DNA of 64,000 nt, from contig QYAI01000020.1 of NCBI GenBank assembly GCA_003988855.1, positions 434,001 through 498,000 on the forward strand. The letters run 5' to 3'. Below the pieces are notes generated by a model. That model searched no databases and had not been told where the DNA came from. It saw only the letters and a list, made by a program, of their open reading frames with translations. Source of the DNA: Arachnopeziza araneosa (Eukaryota > Ascomycota > Leotiomycetes > Helotiales > Arachnopezizaceae). Made by a program: the position numbers and the translations under genes. This document shows positions 58,199 through 64,000 of this stretch, in pieces (the first letter of the stretch is position 1; each line of letters opens with the position of its first letter).

Positions 58199-58699
58199 AT
58201 GGGTATGTTTTGTCCACCTCTCTTTCCCTCGTCCCAGCCTTGCTTAGTAACAATTTCCCCCCTTAGACTCATCACTTCTTGCTCGAGGACTTTCGGCTGA
58301 TAACCGCATCAATATCATCTTTGGTATCCTCTCAATTACCATTGGAGTCTTGGCTACAGCGCTCGTTTGGGCTACGTGCAGGTTGACTGGGGATAGACGT
58401 CGACAGCGCAGAGATTCAAGTGAGTTCTTTTCTGAAGATAACTTCCTCGGATGTATATCTTATTGTCTCTATCAAATATTGGTCTCCTTCCATTCAAATT
58501 TATAACATATATACTCAGACTTTCAGGCCCACCACCAGAACAGTCACAAGCAATACCTGCCGCTGTCGTTCAACAATCTCCAACACAAGGTTACGAGATT
58601 GACATTTATATAATGATAAAGTTTCCTCGATTAATGAAGAGTAACCTCTGCTTAAGAACGACAAACAAACCAACTGGCGAAATCAAGCCAAGTGCATGA
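58199..58699 (+). CDS. Tiny single-pass membrane protein, copy 1
   Basis: Three exons, 58199-58202 (ATG G), 58267-58419, 58527-58699; 109 residues. Introns are 64 nt (GTATGT donor) and 107 nt. The protein begins MDSSLLARGLSADNRIN, followed by one membrane helix (IIFGILSITIGVLATALVWATC), a basic stop-transfer (RLTGDRRRQRRDS) and a polar tail (PPPEQSQAIPAAV). The core DNRINxIFGxLxIxIGVL repeats in the gene at 60087, which supports the reading. Such short one-helix proteins are common and uncharacterised in Leotiomycetes and Sordariomycetes; function unknown. The splice site before exon 3 could also be eight bases upstream, giving another short tail. Confidence 0.65.
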
Positions 58700-60086
58700 A
58701 TGAAAAACTCGGTGGTGAAACATGAAATTCAGCAAACGCATAACCTGAGCTGAAGCAAATAAAATAATCGAGTATCGGACAAGCTTGTGGGAACTGTGCT
58801 TGTTTGGTCCTAAAAAGCTGCTTTAGCTAGGCTTCCTCATTTATTTTTGTTGATGGGAAATAGCTTTTCATTGCATGGCGGCGAAAGGCTAAGACATTCC
58901 TCGCATCCGTCGTGGGCCTGAGATACTACTCGCACTTGTCGCAGGGCTAATATATCATCTTAGCAATATCATAAGGCGCAGCCATTTCCATGTGCCAACC
59001 AAGTTCTCCTATACCGTTGTAACTTTGTTTAGATTGCTTGTGTTCCTACCCAATTCGGAGAGGTTCCACTCATACAAGAACCTTCGTATGAAAGGCAGGC
59101 GAGCGAAATCTAGAACAGAGGCTCCTCTCGCCAAATAAGAGACTACATGTCTACAACGCGGTTTGTGTGTGTGGGATCCTCATTTTCGCTAAAAATTTCA
59201 GGGGCTAACTAACCTATTGAATTCCTCACTTATCTCTCAGATCTTGAATCATATCCTCTACCAGAGATTGCCTCTTCTTTTCTTTTCCCACAGATTCGGG
59301 GATTTTGCATGCAGTGTTTTTACTACAGGTGTCTCTACAGCTCGCAGTAGGTTGCGGCCTTTTCCAAAGTTTCGGGCCAAGTCTATCTCCCGTCATCACT
59401 ATATTCAGACTGAGGTTAAACAATAATCAAGGACCGCACCATTAGAACAAGGCTTGAGTCTTGACGGAAGAGCAGATCCGGTCGCGTGAAAAGGATGCGC
59501 TCATCCGCATATGGTTGCCTCACACTCAATCGGATTTAACCCAGCCAGAAATACGAGATGCGATCAAGGTTGCGTCCCACCTTGCGGCCCTATCCAATAA
59601 GGCTTTCAGCTTCCACTCCGCCTCCACGTTCCATCGTGTGGGAGGGGAATCTACCCTCGGCCGTCGTTTCTTTGGAGACGAAATCTCTTGGGCTCTTCTC
59701 GGAAATCCCCCCCCAAAACTTTTGCAGGGCTTGGCTTGCAGGAATATCATCTTCTCCGAGTTGAGCCGTTGACGTCGGCTGGCTGATTTGAGGTGGTAAT
59801 ATGTACTTGCGTTTCATCAAATGGGCTCATCTTGCCTTTTGAGACGGCTGCACAAAGTATAAGAGAGGCAATCTTTCCTACTTTTCAAAGAAATTCTTCT
59901 TTATTTGTTGTACGCCGATCAAAAACCTCGAAGCTTAGGGTCTAGGGTCTAGGCATCTATCAAAGATTGAAAGCCGCAATTTGTTGTTTCAAGCAAGAAA
60001 TATCTTATGATGGGTAATCAAAACTCCCATCCTTATTCACCGCTTCTTGCTAAAATCAAATTTCTCTAGATCCCCACACATCGACC
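58700..60086. other. Intergenic between paired small genes
   Basis: 1.4 kb. The frame at 59461-59772 lacks an ATG and a family match. A degenerate telomere-like run (TTAGGGTCTAGGGTCTAGG) lies at 59935-59953. Confidence 0.45.
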
Positions 60087-60290
60087 ATGAGATCTCAAGG
60101 GCTCTCAATAGACAACAGAATCAACCTTATATTCGGTGTTCTGACAATCATAATCGGGGTTCTTTCTACGACACTAGCATGGGCAATGTTGAGATTGACT
60201 CAAGTCAGACGGCAGAGACATAGAAGTTTAGGTAAGATGTTAACGACAAAGCCAATTTCAATAAGTCTTGAGGCGAGCCGGAGTCACTAG
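60087..60290 (+). CDS. Tiny single-pass membrane protein, copy 2
   Basis: Starts MRSQGLSIDNRINLIFG; a membrane helix (VLTIIIGVLSTTLAWAML) and the basic segment RLTQVRRQRHRSL follow. It matches copy 1 over about 40 residues. Unspliced it would run to the TAG at 60288-60290 (67 residues). A GTAAGA donor at 60232 stands exactly where copy 1 has its second intron, so the true 3' exon probably lies downstream; I could not find an acceptor that gives a tail like copy 1. The end is therefore provisional. Function unknown. Confidence 0.55.
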   Translation: MRSQGLSIDNRINLIFGVLTIIIGVLSTTLAWAMLRLTQVRRQRHRSLGKMLTTKPISISLEASRSH

Positions 60291-60818
60291 CAAGTATCAA
60301 AACATAAGCACAAACACAACAGCACGACGAGTCTAGCAGTGAATGGGGAGTGAAAGAGTATAACGACCGAAATGACAAGTGGGGTTTTTGAGGAGCCTGT
60401 ACAATAATTAGGGAAAATGCGCACCATTTTTCATACAAAGATGATACCCATATTTCTCGCTAGGTCCAACAGCTATAACACCGACCAAGACATTGTCTTA
60501 GAAGACTTGCAAGTTGCGAGTCGCTGTGTGGCCGTGTGGCCAAAAGATTAAATTAGACTGATAGTTTGAGAGAAACAGGAACAAAATTGATGTGCAGATA
60601 CGTGAAAAACTGAAGAGCATAAAACATGACAAAGTTGCAATGATTACTCGACCTTCCTCCCCGTCAACAAGCGAGATACACCACAAGCATTTGATGCTCA
60701 GGCTAATTGGGAAATATTCTATTCATGTTCCAGTTGCTCGTCTATTGCTAATATACACTATTTGATTCGTTACTTCGACCATCATCATTGAATACTCATA
60801 TTTCTCATTAGGGACAAT
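60291..60818. other. Intergenic
   Basis: Between the second small membrane-protein gene and the 3' end of Pal1. It may hold the missing last exon of the former. Confidence 0.4.
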
Positions 60819-62209
60819 TTACACCTCCATAGTCCGCTTGCTCTTTCTCAAGCTTCCGAATCGTTTCTTCAATCCTTCACCTATATGACGACCCGTTGTA
60901 TTGCTTCTGCGTACGCTGCCGTTGTGCTCTGAATCTCTGGTGGCGTTTGAAGAGTATTGACCAGCACCAAGAGATTCGGCAGTGTTTCCGCTAACGCTGC
61001 GTTGGCGCCGGTGCGTTGATGGCTGCATCTCATAGCTGTTGTCTTGAGAGCCGTGACTACTACGCTTGTGATCCTTGAGAGCTTTTTCGATCGAGAAGGC
61101 AGGTTCTCCCTTGCCTTTGAGATCCTCCGGGAGGTATTTCTGGTATATATTTCAGCAAATTAAAAGCAAAACATCAGATGAATACATACCACGTCTTCCC
61201 AACGCTTATAGGCACCACCAGGAGCATCGGGTTCCCTCATAAGATCTGCGCCTTCTTCATAATTCATCGTCTCCCCATCCATGCCCGCCTCTCCCGAGGG
61301 AATTACAGCTGTTCCTTGTAATGGTAAGTGCTTATTCAAAGCATCTTTAACGTATTCCACAGGCGTCGCTTTCAACGCCTCGTTGTTGGTACCTCTCACT
61401 GCTTCCACCGGAGAGAACTCAAGACTGGTATTTCTAGCAAGAAGGGTTGCATCGTATGGCCCTTCATGGTGATATGCTCCTCCAAATACAGAGATGTCCA
61501 GCGAATCAATTACATCAGCTCCTGGGAGATGCTTCTTCTTCAAATGAGGCGCTCGGTCAGCTGCCTTTGCCTCCTTGCGGAGGGTATCAAGAGGTCGGTG
61601 AGACATATCTCCTGGGTATCTTTCTCCTAGCGAGCCTGTGTCATATCAGAAACATGCTCCAGAATGTATAAACCAGAAGAACATTGAGGAGTAAGATGTT
61701 TCCAACACGCATCCACTTAAAACTTTATACAGAAAATCGGACAGAATTCTACTTACTGCCTCTCCTTCGTCCTTTATCACCAATTGGTTCGATCGGTCCT
61801 TTCCGGCTTGGTCCGGCGTTGGTGTATGCGCTGAAAGCTGTCTGTCTGTAGGAAGGAGAATATGGATTTGAGGGATGGAAGGACGATTGAGTAGGACTAG
61901 CGGAGGTTGGCGGTGTTGGATAGGTGATTGGTGATGGCACTTTCGCGGTACTTTTATCTGGTTGTTTGGCTATTGAAGAAGAGGTTTCGACTGGACGAAC
62001 GAAATGACTACCAGGTCCCGTCTCGTCACTGGGTTCGGGAGCATTTAAAGGATCAAGCAGGTATTTCGAAGCCTGCCTATGTCAGTCAAATATAATTAGA
62101 TGGCGGGTTGATCAATCCAAGCTCTTCAACAACAAGCTTGGATCCCTGCAACCAACCGAGTACCAGGAATAGAGCATACCCATTGCTTGTCTTCACTTGG
62201 AGAGTCCAT
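60819..62209 (-). CDS. PAL1: Pal1 cell-morphology protein
   Basis: Four exons, 62209-62180, 62072-61757, 61635-61190, 61139-60819; 370 residues. Pal1 proteins act at growing tips and endocytic sites and help set cylindrical cell shape in fission yeast. The family core is clear: LGERYPGDMSHRPLDTLRKE, AKAADRAPHLKKKHLPGAD, GGAYHHEGPYDATLLARN, then NYEEGADLM and YKRWEDV across intron 3 into KYLPEDLKGKGEPAFSIEKAL. The N-terminal 110 residues are Pro/Ser-rich (SPITYPTPPTSASPTQSS). The C-terminus is basic (LKKRFGSLRKSKR). The first exon codes for only ten residues, and the acceptor of intron 1 is the second AG of a TAGGCAG stretch, since the first leads to a stop. Confidence 0.94.
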
Positions 62210-62706
62210 CTTGTTCGTGACGGAACGATCCGGCAGATGAGAAATTCTGATGCAACAGTTCTTGTTCCAATGTCAGTATGCTGGCGAGTTGAAGGAGAAA
62301 TCGGACGCGTGATATCTTTATCAGTGGCTCCCAGGTACTTGTTCCTCATGTCCCACCAGCGAGGTGGTGGTGTGGTGTGGTGGTACGCAATGAGCCGGCA
62401 CGCTAAATCCACGAATGACGTACTCTTCCGCGACTCCGTGAGGCTCCTCACCATCCGCTCTTTCACGCTTGGTCGCAAGCATTAGGTACCATCACATCAC
62501 CCAGGCGCATCTCGACCTTTCATCTGTTCGTATGTTGATCCTCGCACGACCCACTGCTAACGTCGCAAATCGCTTCTGGATCCCGCTGTCAAAAAGTGTT
62601 GGTGCTGCCCAATAATATAGGAAGCGAGATTCAGTGGACTTGGCACATCCGACGTTCCTGAAGCTATTTCCAATCCACGTCTCGTCATCCCACACTCTAA
62701 ACCTGG
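62210..62706. other. Shared promoter region
   Basis: About 500 bp between the divergent PAL1 and USB1 starts. No supported gene; a CATCACATCACCCAGG-like run lies at about 62489-62504. Confidence 0.5.
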
Positions 62707-63764
62707 ATGGCCTTGGTCGACTACATCTCCTCTGACGAGGAAGATGTAGCAGATTCTTCCAGTAAACTCTTGAACACCACCCTCAAACGCAAATCTGATG
62801 AAGCGGCCATGGATCTACCTCCGTTGCCTTCTAAGTTCCACGATTTATATGCCTCCACAGTTAGGACAAGTACGAGTGACGATCCAAGTCTCCATGGAGG
62901 AAGGAAGAGGGCTGTACCACATGTGAATGGAAACTGGCCGACGCACATATACATTGAGTGTATGCTGTCCCTTCATGCATGCTCAAACCAAAATTACTTA
63001 ACTAACCTGTTCGAGGGTATCCTTCGACAACAGAATCTGACTCCTTAGCTAAGTTGGTATCGGAGTTGAAAGAGGAGGTAGCATCTCAATCTACTGCCTT
63101 GACCATCAACTCGTTTTTGACCAGTGACCTTGGTACTCCTCTACCACTCCACGTCAGTCTCTCCCGACCCATTGGATTTCTCACAGATCAGAAAGACGAC
63201 TTTGGGGCTGCTCTAGAGCATTCTATCAAATCATCGGGGATTCGACCGTGAGTATTCCTCCTCCAATAAAAATCACTGGACTGAAAAAGTAGCTTTGATG
63301 TTTCCTTTTCTAGCCTTGATTGGGTTGCCAACTTTGAAGGAACCCGATGGTTCCTTGTTTTGCGCCTTGAAAAGCCGGTAGCAGATGGCCTGAATAGACT
63401 TCTTCATATCAGTAACTCTATTGCTCAACGGTATGGCCAAGCACCACTTTACGCGAAGTTCAGATTAAGCGAAAATGCTTCCCCTAGCAGGAAACGCAAA
63501 TATGCAAGATCCCAAGCCACTTCATCAGATAGATGGTCTGGTTTGCAAGACTTCTCGCATGCCTTTCACATTAGCATAGCCTGGACCTTGGAGGAACCAA
63601 GTAAGGAGCGACCCGATGTTACGGAAAACATCAAGAATATTCTTGGGGTGGTCCAGAAAATTGATATTCATGTCGCAGAGATCAAATCCAAAATTGGAAA
63701 TGTCGTTACCAGTATCCCGCTGCGCAGAAGCGCTTTTGAAGGCAAAAATCTATTCGGAGCCTAG
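62707..63764 (+). CDS. USB1: U6 snRNA 3' exonuclease / phosphodiesterase Usb1
   Basis: Three exons, 62707-62959, 63016-63247, 63293-63764; 318 residues. Usb1 trims the oligo-U tail of U6 snRNA and leaves a protected end. The two catalytic HxS motifs of the 2H phosphoesterase fold are present: HVSLSRP (His130, Ser132) and HISIAW (His254, Ser256). The family N-terminus is MALVDYISSDEED, then PHVNGNWPTHIYIE with W-YPS across intron 1. A low-complexity insertion (SENASPSRKRKYARSQ) precedes the second motif. Intron 2 uses the TAG before TTTGATGTT, not a later TAG that would break the frame. The length is normal for fungi. Confidence 0.95.
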
Positions 63765-64000
63765 ATGCTCGCGCTCGATTACATATCTTGATGCATCTAA
63801 AGATATCCCACATATTCATCATTTATCCTTACAAGCCTTGAGACCAAGGCCATCAAATTTCTCTGCATTCCTATGCTAGCAATTCCAGGTATGTATGTCG
63901 CCAACAAGAAGCAATGACCCGAGTGAATCTGACTCCTGTGACCAGCAAGACAAGTCTTCTACTATGTCATTGACCACTGAGTTCATCCCTAGCTTCGTAA
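63765..64000. other. Intergenic, window edge
   Basis: 3' flank of USB1. No supported feature before the window ends. Confidence 0.5.

Noticed and set aside
59461..59772. 103-codon frame beginning TEEQIRSREKDALI
   Set aside because: No ATG, no recognised family, overlapping frames equally open.
1..64000. tRNA, rRNA or CRISPR
   Set aside because: Reading both strands for T-loop consensus, rRNA cores and spaced direct repeats gave nothing convincing; a covariance-model scan was not possible.

Overview
The window is nuclear DNA of a filamentous ascomycete (Pezizomycotina; Leotiomycetes or a close class is my best guess, by inference only). The grounds are: many short introns (mostly 44-120 nt) with GTAAGT/GTATGT donors and CTAAC/CTGAC-like branch sites, typical fungal families (Clr5-domain proteins, WSC-glyoxal oxidase, AA8 cytochrome, Pal1, fungal-type tail on a peroxisomal ABC transporter), and eukaryotic housekeeping genes spread over both strands with no operons. 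I rebuilt spliced models by hand; exon sums are all divisible by three, and family motifs run across the junctions.

Layout. 0.8-6.1 kb holds housekeeping genes: a Maf-like nucleotide pyrophosphatase (-), a small class-B bHLH factor (+), mitochondrial threonyl-tRNA synthetase (-) and a one-helix membrane protein (+). 6.4-7.8 kb is a gene graveyard: a wrecked cytochrome P450 (-) that carries a 226-bp terminal-inverted-repeat insertion with a 3-bp target duplication, next to a frameshifted relic (+). 8.1-18.1 kb holds secreted or surface genes: a Ser/Thr-rich single-pass protein, a glyoxal oxidase with three WSC domains and a 10-nt microexon, and a type II membrane glycoprotein, separated by unusually long GC-rich spacers. 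19.3-21.6 kb is a ten-exon flavin monooxygenase.

22.2-32.0 kb is a block of three forward genes: two Clr5/TPR-like paralogues on either side of a 1,033-residue fungal protein of unknown function. 32.5-37.2 kb carries small reverse-strand genes: a PPSY-motif protein, a secreted protein with three cysteine-rich repeats, and a free-standing AA8 haem domain. 37.8-45.9 kb returns to housekeeping: a peroxisomal fatty-acyl ABC half transporter, a Psr1-type phosphatase, and Sec61 beta. 47.0-51.5 kb is a sterol-glucosyltransferase-like enzyme with about eight ubiquitin-interacting motifs. 52.0-56.6 kb encodes a 1.5-kb-residue disordered protein with Cys-rich ends. 58.2-60.3 kb carries two related tiny membrane proteins, and the window ends with Pal1 (-) and the U6 snRNA exonuclease Usb1 (+).

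Functional links are loose: secretion and cell surface (Sec61 beta, WSC-oxidase, AA8, Pal1, single-pass glycoproteins), lipid metabolism (peroxisomal ABC, sterol glucosyltransferase, INO4-like bHLH) and likely regulators (Clr5 pair). No tRNA, rRNA, CRISPR array or complete transposon was seen.
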